This document shows positions 1 to 7,521 of a stretch of 64,000 bases of DNA, one piece after another. Under the pieces are notes generated by a model. The model made no database searches, had not been told where the DNA came from, and saw only the letters and a list, made by a program, of their open reading frames with translations. A program made the position numbers and the translations under genes. The DNA is from Phytohabitans suffuscus (GTDB lineage: Bacteria > Actinomycetota > Actinomycetes > Mycobacteriales > Micromonosporaceae), in contig NZ_AP022871.1 in NCBI RefSeq assembly GCF_011764565.1, forward strand, positions 4,898,320-4,962,319, in the 5' to 3' direction. The stretch's first letter is position 1; each line of letters opens with the position of its first letter.

Positions 1-412
1 CCAGCGGCACCAGGACGACCCAGAGGAGGCTGTTCCAGAGCACGTTGAGGATGTCGTCGTTGCTGAACATCCAGCCGTAGTTGTCCAGGCCCACCCACGC
101 CGAGTTGTCGCCGTTCCTCAGCGACAGCAGGAGTGTGCGGATCACCGGAACCACCAGCCCGATCAGCAGCAACACCACGACCGGGAGGAGGAAGAAGATC
201 GCGTACCCGAACTCGCGGGGCTTGCGTGGGCGGCCTGAGGGTGGCGCCGGCGCGTCGCCCGCCGCGACCGCGATGAGCTGACGCTCGCGCCGCCGGGCGA
301 AGTAGGTGGGTACGACGTCGAGCAGAAGCAGCAGCCCACCGACGACCACCGCGAACGCGACGAGGCCGTACACCAGCACGGTGAGCTTAGGGGATATGTC
401 CGCGAAGTCCAT
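1..412 (-). CDS. Sugar ABC transporter permease, N-terminal part (cut by the window edge)
   Basis: This is the N-terminal 137 residues of an inner-membrane permease of a carbohydrate ABC importer; the C-terminus, with the EAA loop that contacts the ATPase, lies outside the window. Two strongly hydrophobic segments are visible, at about residues 9-33 and 64-93, joined by a basic linker that starts PTYFARRRERQ. An extra N-terminal helix of this kind is typical of alpha-glucoside-type (MalF-like) permeases. The ATG at 412 has a GAGGGCGG ribosome site just upstream. It follows the binding-protein gene at 481-1824 on the same strand after a 68-nt gap holding a strong hairpin, so the two form one operon. 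The sugar cannot be named from sequence. Confidence 0.85.
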   Translation of the reverse strand, partial: MDFADISPKLTVLVYGLVAFAVVVGGLLLLLDVVPTYFARRRERQLIAVAAGDAPAPPSGRPRKPREFGYAIFFLLPVVVLLLIGLVVPVIRTLLLSLRNGDNSAWVGLDNYGWMFSNDDILNVLWNSLLWVVLVPL

Positions 413-431
413 CCGCCCTCCCGAGGGGATC

Positions 432-471
432 GGCCGGCCCGACCCCTTGGTGAGAGGGGTCAGGGCCGGCC
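432..471 (-). terminator. Intra-operon hairpin between binding protein and permease
   Basis: GGCCGGCCC and GACCCCT (432-447) pair with AGGGGTC and GGGCCGGCC (455-471), with one bulged A and a short loop. The hairpin sits directly after the binding-protein stop codon and before the permease start. No T-run follows on the minus strand, so it is more likely a 3' stabiliser or partial terminator that favours the binding protein than a full stop. Confidence 0.55.
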
Positions 472-480
472 GTCTATCCG

Positions 481-1824
481 TTACTTCCAGGAACTCTCGA
501 CGCCCGAGAGCGTGGAGGCGGTGTCCTTACCGTTGATCCAGTCGACCATGGCCTTCCACAGGGTGCCGGCGCCGACGGCCGACGGCATCAGGTCGGAGCC
601 GTCGAAGCGGAGCACCTTGCTCTGGTCCTGGAGGATCTGGACCGACAGCTTGTCGATCGGGTTGGTGAAGTTGTTGATGTCCGCGCCCCGGTTACCCGAG
701 ACCCAGTTGCCGAGCTTGGCCCGGGAGTTGGCGTACTCGGGCGTGGCCAGGTAGCTCTGCACCGCCTGGACCTCGGGACGGTCGGCGAACGCGACGGTGA
801 ACTCACCGGCCGCGAGCACCGGCTCGCCCTTGCTCGGGTCGACGGCCGGGAAGTAGAAGGCGAACACGTCGCCGTCCTCGGCCACCTTCGTGCCCTGCGG
901 CCACTGGTTGGCGTAGAAGGACGCCTGGCGGTGCAGGAAGCACTTGTTCTCGAGGATCGGCAGGCCCGCCTCCTGGAAGGCGGTCGTGGAGATGCTCTTC
1001 ACGGGGCCGAACCCGGCGTTGACGTACTTGTCGTTCTTCAGGATCGTGCCGGCCCGGTCGAGCGCGGCGGCGACCTTCGGGTCGTTGAACGGGATCTGGT
1101 GGGTGACCCACTGGTCGTAGACCTCGGGCGACTGGTCGCGGAGCATGATGTCCTCGAGCCAGTCGGTGGCCGGCCAGCCGGTGGCGTCACCGGACTCGAT
1201 GCCCGCGCACCACGGCTTTTCGCCGGTGGCCGCGATCTTGTCGCTCAGCGCGATCAGATCGTCCCAGGTCTTGGGGATGGTGTAGCCCTTCTCCTGGAAG
1301 GTCTTCGGCGAGTACCACACGAAGGACTTCACGTTGGAGCCGAGCGGCGCGCCGTAGAACGTGCCGTTGACGGTGCTGTACTTCAGCCAGTCGGCCGGGT
1401 AGTTGGCCTCCGCCGACGTCTTGGTGTCAGCCGGCGCGGCCTTGAGCTTGCCGGCGTTGGCGAAGGTCGCCAGCAGACCCGGCTGAGGGATGAAGGCGAT
1501 GTCCGGCGCGTTGCCACCGTCCACTCGCACCTGCAGCTGCGCCTCGAACTCGCCGCTGCCTTCGTAGTCGATCTCGATACCGGTGCAGTCGGCGAACGGC
1601 TTCCAGGACTGCTCCAGCAGGTCGGCCTCCGTGTCGCGGATGGACGCGTAGATGGTGACCTTCTTGCCGTCGTTGCCGCTGTACTTCTCGAAGGCGGAGC
1701 ACTCCGCCGAGCTTTCGTTGCCACTTCCGCTTCCGCTGTCGTCCCCGCACGCGGTGGCGCTGAGCGCCAGCCCGACCACGGTGGCGATCACGATGGCTTG
1801 GCGTCGTCTTGCAAAGACCGCCAT
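481..1824 (-). CDS. Sugar ABC transporter substrate-binding lipoprotein
   Basis: This 447-residue extracellular solute-binding protein (bacterial family 1) captures a sugar for the importer whose permease follows. The N-terminus has a basic stretch (FARRRQ), a hydrophobic core and a lipobox-like SATAC followed by a Gly/Ser/Asp-rich linker, so it should be anchored in the membrane as a lipoprotein. The start is set at ATG 1824 because AAGGAGG lies six bases upstream; a longer in-frame start at 1848 lacks such a site. The mature part looks typical of the alpha-glucoside/trehalose class, but the ligand is unproven. A LacI-type palindrome lies about 70 bp upstream of the start, implying induction by the sugar. 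No LacI gene is seen beside this operon within the window. Confidence 0.9.
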   Translation of the reverse strand: MAVFARRRQAIVIATVVGLALSATACGDDSGSGSGNESSAECSAFEKYSGNDGKKVTIYASIRDTEADLLEQSWKPFADCTGIEIDYEGSGEFEAQLQVRVDGGNAPDIAFIPQPGLLATFANAGKLKAAPADTKTSAEANYPADWLKYSTVNGTFYGAPLGSNVKSFVWYSPKTFQEKGYTIPKTWDDLIALSDKIAATGEKPWCAGIESGDATGWPATDWLEDIMLRDQSPEVYDQWVTHQIPFNDPKVAAALDRAGTILKNDKYVNAGFGPVKSISTTAFQEAGLPILENKCFLHRQASFYANQWPQGTKVAEDGDVFAFYFPAVDPSKGEPVLAAGEFTVAFADRPEVQAVQSYLATPEYANSRAKLGNWVSGNRGADINNFTNPIDKLSVQILQDQSKVLRFDGSDLMPSAVGAGTLWKAMVDWINGKDTASTLSGVESSWK

Positions 1825-1894
1825 GCCGTCCTCCTTCCTCGCCGGCACGCTGCGTTGGCCTCACGTGCCGGTCCCGACTTGGGGCGTGTACACA

Positions 1895-1908
1895 TGTAAG
1901 CGCTTGCA
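1895..1908. promoter_or_regulatory. LacI-family operator upstream of the sugar-binding protein
   Basis: TGTAAGCGCTTGCA is a near-perfect palindrome around a central GCGC, the form used by LacI/GalR sugar repressors. It lies 71 bp upstream of the binding-protein ATG, where promoter blockage is plausible. Confidence 0.7.
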
Positions 1909-1961
1909 CGATCTATCGTCCAGGCTCTCTGGCAAAGAAGCCGTAACGATTAGGAAACGTC

Positions 1962-1973
1962 GGGAGCGCTTCC
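1962..1973. promoter_or_regulatory. Possible second LacI-type half-site
   Basis: GGGAGCGCTTCC has the same GCGC-centred form as the operator at 1895-1908 and lies 66 bp further upstream. It could be a second weaker operator for looping, or chance. Confidence 0.3.
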
Positions 1974-1980
1974 AGGAGAC

Positions 1981-2184
1981 TCTGCCGGCTGCGCTCGCTC
2001 CGCTCGCTGTCGGCCCGGGCGGTCGGCGCGGGCCGCCGTCGTCGCTTCGCTCCTCGGGTCAGACCTTCTCGGCCTCCGGGGCTCTGCCGGCTGCGCTCGC
2101 TCCGCTCGCTGTTGGCCCGGGCGGTCGGCGCGGTCTGCCGTCGTCGCTTCGCTCCTCGGGTCAGACCTTCCCGGCCTCCGGGCC
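1981..2184. repeat. Tandem duplication of about 102 bp
   Basis: Two head-to-tail copies (1981-2082 and 2083-2184) differ at about five positions. Each contains the direct repeat GCTCGCTCCGCTCGCT. The second copy runs into the 3' end of the HD-domain gene and includes its stop codon and last seven or so codons. The first copy therefore holds a duplicate, non-coding gene end. Confidence 0.85.
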
Positions 2185-2874
2185 GTCCAGGATCGCGGCG
2201 AAGCGGCTCTCGGCGAGATCGAGCTGATCCATGATGTGTGCCTTGGTCGGCGCGGAGAGCGGCGTGTCGGGCCGGCTGACCAGCTCGCGGAAGACCGGCA
2301 CGAGCGGCCGGTACTTGGTGGCTGAGCTGCGCACCTTCGGCCCCGTGGTGTGGATGACGCCCACGCCGTTGTCGGTGAAGTCGGACACCTTGATCACACG
2401 TGCCCAGGGGTGGCGGTCGAGGCTCGCGGCGACGTGTGCCCGGTACTGCTCGTGACGGTCCCGCTCCGGGTCGTACTCCGGGTTGGTGACCGCGCGGACC
2501 AGATCGGCGACCCGCGGGTTGAACCGCCGGGCGAGCCCGGCCAGCGCCGCCTCGGTGTCGCCGCCCAGCTCGTCGGGGTGGTCCTCGACCGCGTCGTGCA
2601 GGAGCGCCGCCACGATCACGTCGACGTCGTCGACCCCGTAGTGCGACATGATCCGGATCGCGACCCGGAGCAGGTGGTTGAGGTACGGCTCGCGGACCCG
2701 GCGGTCGTCGCGGTGCAGGTGGGCGGCGAGATCGAGCGCCTCGGTCAGGCGCTCGCGGTCGGGCGCGGGAAAGCGGGTGACCTCCAGGGCGAAGCGCTGC
2801 CGCAGGCCCTCCTCCCCGTAGACCTCGGTGATCGCATGCAGCGGCATGGTCGCGAGGTACGCCGGGGACGCCAT
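2161..2874 (-). CDS. HD-domain phosphohydrolase of the RelA/SpoT (small alarmone hydrolase) type
   Basis: This 237-residue protein consists of an HD domain resembling the hydrolase half of RelA/SpoT. Visible motifs are the first metal His in YLNHLLRVA, the HD pair in AALLHDAVEDH, and the distal Asp in KVSDFTDN, which matches the usual KLADRLHN position. No synthetase or TGS domain follows, so it is probably a stand-alone cytoplasmic alarmone (ppGpp-like) or nucleotide hydrolase. The ATG at 2874 is the longest start; a second Met lies nine codons in. No good ribosome site is visible, but TATACC eight bases upstream could be a -10 element. The 3' end is part of a 102-bp tandem duplication. The substrate is inferred from the fold. 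Confidence 0.8.
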   Translation of the reverse strand: MASPAYLATMPLHAITEVYGEEGLRQRFALEVTRFPAPDRERLTEALDLAAHLHRDDRRVREPYLNHLLRVAIRIMSHYGVDDVDVIVAALLHDAVEDHPDELGGDTEAALAGLARRFNPRVADLVRAVTNPEYDPERDRHEQYRAHVAASLDRHPWARVIKVSDFTDNGVGVIHTTGPKVRSSATKYRPLVPVFRELVSRPDTPLSAPTKAHIMDQLDLAESRFAAILDGPEAGKV

Positions 2875-2943
2875 GGCGTCCAGGTATACCCGATCACACC
2901 ACTCTCCGCCGGCCCTCCTCGCGCCCCTGTGGACAGTCGTACG

Positions 2944-3828
2944 TCACCTCGGACCGCGCGGCGGGCCGTCGATGGCCCGTACCGCCCGCACCGACCAGGG
3001 TCCCTGCCCGTTCGGTACGCGGTCGAGCGGCGCCGGCCGCCCGGCCGCGCGCGAGGCCGGCCACCGGTCGTCGGCGAACTCCTCCTCGGTCATCGCCTGC
3101 AGCGCGCTGAACGCCACGCCGATCAGCGTGACCGCGGCCAGCACCGTGATCGGCACGATCAGCAGGGACGGGCTGAGCCCCTCGACCCGGGCCTCCCCGG
3201 GCGTCCAGAGCCGGATGCGCATCGCGGCCATGCCCGTGTAGTGCATGCCGCAGACGGCGAGCCCCAGCATGAGGGCGCTCGCGATGATCGCCCGCCACCC
3301 GCGCACCGTGACGACGAGCCAGAGGGCCGCGATGGCGCCGGCGACCGCGATGAGGGTGGAGGCGCCGACGAGCGCGCCGTCGTACCCGATGTGGCCGGCC
3401 ACCCGCACCGCGGCCATGCCGGTGTAGTGCATCGCGACGGCTCCGGCGCCGATGACCAGGCCGCCGAGGACGACGCGGCCGCCGTGCGCCTCACCGCGGC
3501 CGGCGACGAAGAGGCCGGCCCCGACGGTAACGACCGCGATGACGAGGCTGGCGACGGTGAGTGAGGCGCTGTACCGCACCGGGCTGTCCGGCACGTCGAA
3601 GCCGAACATCGCGGTGAAGTGCATGAGCCAGACGGCGGCGCCACCGATCGTGATGGCGGCGAGGACGAGCCAGCGGGCGCGCCGGCGGCGTTGGCGGGCG
3701 GCTCGGGCGCGGGTCGTGCAGACCATGCCGAGCAGCGAGCCGACGAAGGCGATGAGGAATGCGACCACGGGGTTCATGGCGCCGTACGTCAGGTGATGGA
3801 TCTCAGCCACGGCAGTGATTTGAGGCAC
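2944..3828 (-). CDS. MHYT-domain integral membrane sensor
   Basis: This protein of about 294 residues is built of seven hydrophobic helices and carries the diagnostic MHYT repeats: MHFTAM in the first repeat, then MHYTGMAA twice. MHYT domains are proposed to bind copper through Met and His near the outer membrane face and to sense oxygen, CO or NO. No GGDEF, EAL or kinase output domain follows, only a cytoplasmic Arg/Pro-rich tail of about 60 residues, so any signalling partner is encoded elsewhere. Start choice is open: GTG 3828 is the longest, while GTG 3810 gives the family-like beginning with EIHHLTYG. Neither has a clear ribosome site. Confidence 0.85.
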   Translation of the reverse strand: MPQITAVAEIHHLTYGAMNPVVAFLIAFVGSLLGMVCTTRARAARQRRRRARWLVLAAITIGGAAVWLMHFTAMFGFDVPDSPVRYSASLTVASLVIAVVTVGAGLFVAGRGEAHGGRVVLGGLVIGAGAVAMHYTGMAAVRVAGHIGYDGALVGASTLIAVAGAIAALWLVVTVRGWRAIIASALMLGLAVCGMHYTGMAAMRIRLWTPGEARVEGLSPSLLIVPITVLAAVTLIGVAFSALQAMTEEEFADDRWPASRAAGRPAPLDRVPNGQGPWSVRAVRAIDGPPRGPR

Positions 3829-3871
3829 CCGGCGGCCTGTGCGGGCGCACAGGTTGTGCGCCCCTTACAAA

Positions 3872-3919
3872 GATCTGGGCGACCTACGGCCGTTGGGGTA
3901 GCCGAAAGTCGCCCAGATC
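3872..3919 (-). terminator. Inverted repeat downstream of the small membrane protein gene
   Basis: GATCTGGGCGAC (3872-3883) is perfectly repeated in inverse as GTCGCCCAGATC (3908-3919) around a 24-nt spacer. It lies about 20 bases past the stop of the 47-residue gene, a normal position for a factor-independent terminator in these GC-rich genomes. Confidence 0.55.
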
Positions 3920-3939
3920 GCTCAGAAGCGCCGGAGGGT

Positions 3940-4083
3940 TTAGGTGAAGATGCTGACGCCACCCGGGCCGACGAGCAGCCCGACGATGATGAGGACGATG
4001 CCCCACAGGATCTGCCGGCGGAAGAGCGCCAGGACGCCGGCGACCACGAGCACGACTGCGAGAATCCACAGAAGAAATTCCAT
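3940..4083 (-). CDS. Small hydrophobic membrane protein (47 residues)
   Basis: An ATG at 4083 opens a 47-codon frame, MEFLLWILAVVLVVAGVLA then a basic turn (LFRRQ), a second hydrophobic segment and a C-terminus GPGGVSIFT. Two membrane helices with a positive turn predict a hairpin protein with both ends outside. Short proteins with this GPGG ending recur in Micromonosporaceae-type genomes, from recollection of the family; function is unknown. The coding potential is supported by the clean start, the stop immediately followed by a hairpin, and the gap it fills between same-strand genes. It is too short for many gene finders. Confidence 0.7.
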   Translation of the reverse strand: MEFLLWILAVVLVVAGVLALFRRQILWGIVLIIVGLLVGPGGVSIFT

Positions 4084-4125
4084 GTGTTGTGAGGTACCCC
4101 CGCGCTCGGCAGCAGAAACCTGTTC

Positions 4126-4890
4126 TCAGCCCAGCCGGAAGACGCTGTACGCCTGCTTGATGACCGGATGGGCGACGTTGCGGACGCGTACGCCGCCGGG
4201 GGTCGCGCCCCGCTCGCTGCCCTGGTGCGCGTGCCCGTGCACGGCCAGCGCGGTGGGCGCCGAGTCGATGGCCTGACCCAGCAGGTACGAGCCGAGGAAC
4301 GGGTAGATCTCCAGCGGCTCGCCGGCCAGCGTGTCGGGTACCGGCGCGTAGTGGGTCAGCGCCACCCGCACGTCGCAGTCGAGGTCGCGCAGCGCGACGC
4401 CCAGCTGGTCCGCGACCGCGTTCGTCGTACGCACGAACGCCTTCATCTCCGGCTCGCCGAACTCGCTCGCGCAGCGCCCGGCGAACCCGCCGCCGAAGCC
4501 CTTCGCCCCGGCCACCCCGAGCCGGCAGGCCGGCGTCCGCACGACCGTGGCGTCTCCTTCCAGGACGGTGATGCCGCCCTCGTAGGTGAGCACGTCGACC
4601 ACCTTGTCCACCTGGTCGCAGTGGTAGTCGTGGTTGCCCAGCACGGCGATCACCGGTACGCCGACGTCGCCGAACTCCTGTGCCACGCAGCGCGCCTCGG
4701 CCTCGGTGCCGTGCCGGGTCAGGTCGCCGGCCAGCAGCAGCACGTCGGCCTGCTCGGGCAGCTGTTCCAGCGCCGGGCGGAAGCGGCCGAGCACGTCCTG
4801 GTCCATGTGGACGTCGCCGACCGCGGCGATGCGGATCGGGGGGGCGTGCGGGTGGCGAGGGTGGCGCGGGTCCATCCGCGGGTCCTTCAC
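4126..4890 (-). CDS. Calcineurin-like metallophosphoesterase
   Basis: This 254-residue cytoplasmic hydrolase has the complete metallophosphoesterase ligand set in order: GDVH, GDLTRHG, GNHD, THYAP and GHAH. These residues hold a two-metal centre that cleaves phosphomono- or diesters; the substrate is unknown. The gene starts with GTG at 4890, overlapping the BON-protein stop by four bases (GTGA), so it is translationally coupled as third gene of an operon with the nucleotidyltransferase and BON genes. The first 18 or so residues (His/Pro-rich) look disordered and the true start could be one of the internal Met codons. Confidence 0.88.
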   Translation of the reverse strand: MKDPRMDPRHPRHPHAPPIRIAAVGDVHMDQDVLGRFRPALEQLPEQADVLLLAGDLTRHGTEAEARCVAQEFGDVGVPVIAVLGNHDYHCDQVDKVVDVLTYEGGITVLEGDATVVRTPACRLGVAGAKGFGGGFAGRCASEFGEPEMKAFVRTTNAVADQLGVALRDLDCDVRVALTHYAPVPDTLAGEPLEIYPFLGSYLLGQAIDSAPTALAVHGHAHQGSERGATPGGVRVRNVAHPVIKQAYSVFRLG

Positions 4891-5132
4891 AGCAGGTCCT
4901 CCGGCTCGGTCGGGGGGTTCGCGCGGGTTATGCCGATGTCGACCCAGAGCGGTACGTCCGGGAAGCGCTCCTCGACCAGCCGCACGATCTCGTCCCGCCG
5001 GGCGGGGCTCTCCACCTCTCCGCTGAGGACCATCGTGCGATCCCGGCGGGCGACCGAGATGCCCTGCTCCGCGAGGCCGGAGTGCTCGGTCAGCAGCCGC
5101 TGCACGGCCGCCTCCACGTACTCGTCGATCAT
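4887..5132 (-). CDS. BON-domain-like small protein
   Basis: This 81-residue protein has the alpha/beta pattern of a BON domain: a helix (DEYVEAAVQRLL), the segment GISVARRDRTMVLSGEV with the central conserved glycine, a second helix (RRDEIVRLVEERFPDV) and a closing strand. BON domains usually bind phospholipids or mediate protein contacts. There is no signal peptide, so it is likely cytosolic. Its ATG overlaps the stop of the upstream nucleotidyltransferase gene (ATGA) and its own stop overlaps the phosphoesterase start. Such tight coupling of three genes suggests one functional unit, whose job is not known. Confidence 0.7.
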   Translation of the reverse strand: MIDEYVEAAVQRLLTEHSGLAEQGISVARRDRTMVLSGEVESPARRDEIVRLVEERFPDVPLWVDIGITRANPPTEPEDLL

Positions 5133-5674
5133 GCGACCACCTCGAGGCGCTCGAGAAGCAGCAGAAACGCCTCCGCGTACGGCGACTGCGCGGTCTCCTT
5201 GCGCACCCGGTCCCAGTCGATCTGCTCGCGCAGGGAACGGGCCAGCGGCAGGCCGCGGGTGAAGTCGCAGTAGTGCTCGGTGAAGCTCAGCAGCTTGTGG
5301 ATCATCAGCTGGGTGGCGGTCAGGCAGGGCATGACGATCGCGTCGACGACCCGGGGGACGGTGTCGGCGAGCGTCTCCTCGGTCACCGGCGTGTCCAGGG
5401 GGTGGTGGATCAGGTCCACCATCCGGTCCTCGTCGTAGACCTTCACGAGCCAGTCCTCTGGTGGCCGCTCGGCCCGGAAACCGGTCGCCACCAACGCTTC
5501 CAGCGCCCGTTCCACGTCCTCCTCACAGAGCAGGAAGTCGACGTCGTGGTCGCCGGAGTGGCCGCCGTGCGCGTACACCGCGAAGCTGCCGCCGAGGGCG
5601 AAGGGGATCTCTGCCTGTTTCAGGGTGGCGGCAACGCGCTTGAGTGTGATGAGCAGTCCGTCGTCCACGCCCAT
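5129..5674 (-). CDS. Nucleotidyltransferase-fold protein
   Basis: This 181-residue protein has the core signature of a nucleotidyltransferase-fold enzyme: the GGS loop in FALGGSFAVYAHG, then the metal-binding acidic pair in HDVDFLL, and a third acidic strand in MVDLIHH. It resembles the AbiEii/kanamycin-nucleotidyltransferase group. The start is taken at ATG 5674 because GAGGAG stands just upstream; the frame extends 46 codons further but without a ribosome site. It is the first gene of a coupled three-gene operon with a BON protein and a phosphoesterase. A toxin-like role is possible from the fold, but no typical antitoxin is adjacent. Confidence 0.75.
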   Translation of the reverse strand: MGVDDGLLITLKRVAATLKQAEIPFALGGSFAVYAHGGHSGDHDVDFLLCEEDVERALEALVATGFRAERPPEDWLVKVYDEDRMVDLIHHPLDTPVTEETLADTVPRVVDAIVMPCLTATQLMIHKLLSFTEHYCDFTRGLPLARSLREQIDWDRVRKETAQSPYAEAFLLLLERLEVVA

Positions 5675-5766
5675 GAAAGGCTCCTCATGCTCGTTCGCTC
5701 GGGGGAAGGCAGTACAGATACCCGGGTGGCGAGCGGTTGACACGCGGCCTCCGGGGTACACACGCG

Positions 5767-5827
5767 CGCACGGACGGACCGGTGATACCCCTGCCTCTCG
5801 GTGGAGGCACACCGGTCCGTCCGTGCG
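5767..5827 (-). terminator. Long hairpin terminator after the SigB/F-type sigma gene
   Basis: Eighteen perfectly paired bases (5767-5784 with 5810-5827, core CGGACGGACCGGTG) enclose a loop that folds again (TGCCTC with GAGGCA, 5792-5809). It lies 53 bp beyond the sigma-factor stop and before the next same-strand gene. Confidence 0.75.
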
Positions 5828-5879
5828 GATGGTGCGCTCGCGCGGCGAACCGCCGCGGAGCGTCTGAGGCGGCGAGGCG

Positions 5880-6692
5880 CTAGGCGGCGTCCTCGCCGAG
5901 GTGACCGCGCAGCTTGGCGAGCGCCCGGGCGAGCAGCCGGGACACGTGCATCTGGGAAACGCCGATCTGGTCGGCGATCTGCGACTGGGTCATGTTGCCG
6001 TAGAAGCGGAGGGTCAGGATCTTCTGCTCGCGCTGGTCGAGGGCGGCGAGCGCCGGGCCGAGCGCGACCCGCAGCTCGGCCAGCTCGAACTCGCCGTCCT
6101 CGCTGCCGAGCATGTCGCCCAGCTCGGTGGCGCGGTCGCCGTCGCTGGTCGGCATGGAGAGCGAGACGGCGTTGTACGCCCGGGCGCCCTCCAGCCCCTC
6201 CAGCACCTCTTCCTCGCTGATCCCGATGTGGGCCGCGATGTCGGTGACCGTCGGCGAGCGGCCGAGCGTCTGCAGCAGCGTGCTCGTCGCCTCGGAGATG
6301 CTCAGCCGCAGCTCCTGCAGGCGGCGGGGCACCCGGATGTCCCACGTGCGGTCGCGGAAGTGGCGCTTGATCTCACCGATGACGGTGGGGATCGCGTACG
6401 CGGCGAACTCGACGCCGCGCCCGGGGTCGAACTTGTCGACCGCCTTGATCAGCCCCACGGTCGCCGTCTGCACCAGGTCTTCGATCGGCTCGCCGCGGCC
6501 CGCGAAGCGGTTGGCGAGGTGCTGTGCCAGCGGAAGCCAGGACTCGATCACCTGGTCGCGCACCTTCTCCCGGGACGGGTGGTGCGCCGGCAGCGAGACC
6601 ATCGTGGTCAACAGGTCCGCCGCGCTATCTCTGGCCTGGCGCTCGTCCAGGAGTGCACTGCTCTTCGTATGGTGCACGTCTGTCGCGGTCAT
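5880..6692 (-). CDS. RNA polymerase sigma factor, SigB/SigF/SigG subfamily
   Basis: This 270-residue group 3 sigma factor has region 2 (LANRFAGRGEPIEDLVQTATVG and GVEFAAYAIPTVIGEIKRHFRD, the latter the -10 recognition helix), region 3 (TVTDIAAHIGISEEEV) and a region 4 helix-turn-helix (LTLRFYGNMTQSQIADQIGVSQMHVSRLL). The pattern VPRRLQELRLSI is characteristic of SigB/SigF stress or sporulation factors of Gram-positive bacteria. GGGAGGACCACC precedes the ATG at 6692. No anti-sigma or anti-anti-sigma gene is adjacent, unlike the classical rsbVW-sigB arrangement, so its control must come from elsewhere. A strong hairpin terminates it. Confidence 0.93.
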   Translation of the reverse strand: MTATDVHHTKSSALLDERQARDSAADLLTTMVSLPAHHPSREKVRDQVIESWLPLAQHLANRFAGRGEPIEDLVQTATVGLIKAVDKFDPGRGVEFAAYAIPTVIGEIKRHFRDRTWDIRVPRRLQELRLSISEATSTLLQTLGRSPTVTDIAAHIGISEEEVLEGLEGARAYNAVSLSMPTSDGDRATELGDMLGSEDGEFELAELRVALGPALAALDQREQKILTLRFYGNMTQSQIADQIGVSQMHVSRLLARALAKLRGHLGEDAA

Positions 6693-6864
6693 GGTGGTCC
6701 TCCCTGCACCTGTGTCCGGACTCGTGTCATTTCTTCGTCATGTCTCATGGCTGCCCGATCATCCAAGGAGGGCTAACCGATCAGCTATCTCACCTTAGAC
6801 CAAACGGTTCAGAGAAATCTAGCCGAAAGTACGATGTTGTGGCGCCCAGGTAGCGTGGACGTCC

Positions 6865-7521
6865 GTGATCTACTCCAGAGTTCAGCCCGCTGTGACCGGG
6901 CGGCCACGGGTTGTCGCACTAGTGGGCGTCGACGGCTCTGGCAAGACCACCCAGGCTCATCGGCTGGCCGCGGCGCTGACCGCGTCCGGCCTCCCCGCAA
7001 CGTACTGGCAGAACGCCGGCGGTCGCCGCTGGTTCGGCCGGCTGGCCGAGCGCCTCGGTCGCGACGGCGACGCCCAGCGCCTGCTCGGCCGGGCCGGGCT
7101 GCTGCTGGTCGAGTCGATCCTCCGCTGGCTGGCGATCGCCCGCGCGCTGCTCCGCTCCCGCCTGAGCGGGCGGGTCGCGGTCATGGACCGGTACGCGGTC
7201 TGCCAGTACGCGAGCATCCGCGCCCACGACGGCAGCCGGGTCGCCGAGTGGCTGGCACGCCGGGCCTACTCGCTGTTTCCCCGGCCGGACGTGACCTTCT
7301 TCCTCGCGATCGACCCCGTCGAGGCGGTGCGCCGTATTGACCTGCGGGCCGAAGACCGCGAGAGCGAGGAGTTCCTGGCCAGGTCGACCGCCGCGTACCG
7401 GTCCCTGCCTGAGTTCGGCACTTTCGTGTTGATTGACGCAAATGGTACGGCGGACGAGGTGACCGCCCTGATCGACGAGCACCTGGGCAGGCTGACCGAC
7501 CCGACCTACGCCCGCCCGTAG
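6865..7521 (+). CDS. Thymidylate-kinase-like P-loop nucleotide kinase
   Basis: This 218-residue P-loop kinase has Walker A GVDGSGKTTQ near residue 21, a DRY motif (MDRYAVCQY) as in the thymidylate-kinase DR(Y/F) site, and an Arg-rich lid (RRIDLRAEDRESEEF). It resembles thymidylate kinase but the lid and length differ from the housekeeping enzyme, so the substrate may be another nucleotide or sugar. The start is GTG at 6865 with no strong ribosome site; the first 14 residues are variable. It is divergent from the sigma factor and its 3' end overlaps the convergent SDR gene by 16 bases. Confidence 0.8.
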   Translation: MIYSRVQPAVTGRPRVVALVGVDGSGKTTQAHRLAAALTASGLPATYWQNAGGRRWFGRLAERLGRDGDAQRLLGRAGLLLVESILRWLAIARALLRSRLSGRVAVMDRYAVCQYASIRAHDGSRVAEWLARRAYSLFPRPDVTFFLAIDPVEAVRRIDLRAEDRESEEFLARSTAAYRSLPEFGTFVLIDANGTADEVTALIDEHLGRLTDPTYARP

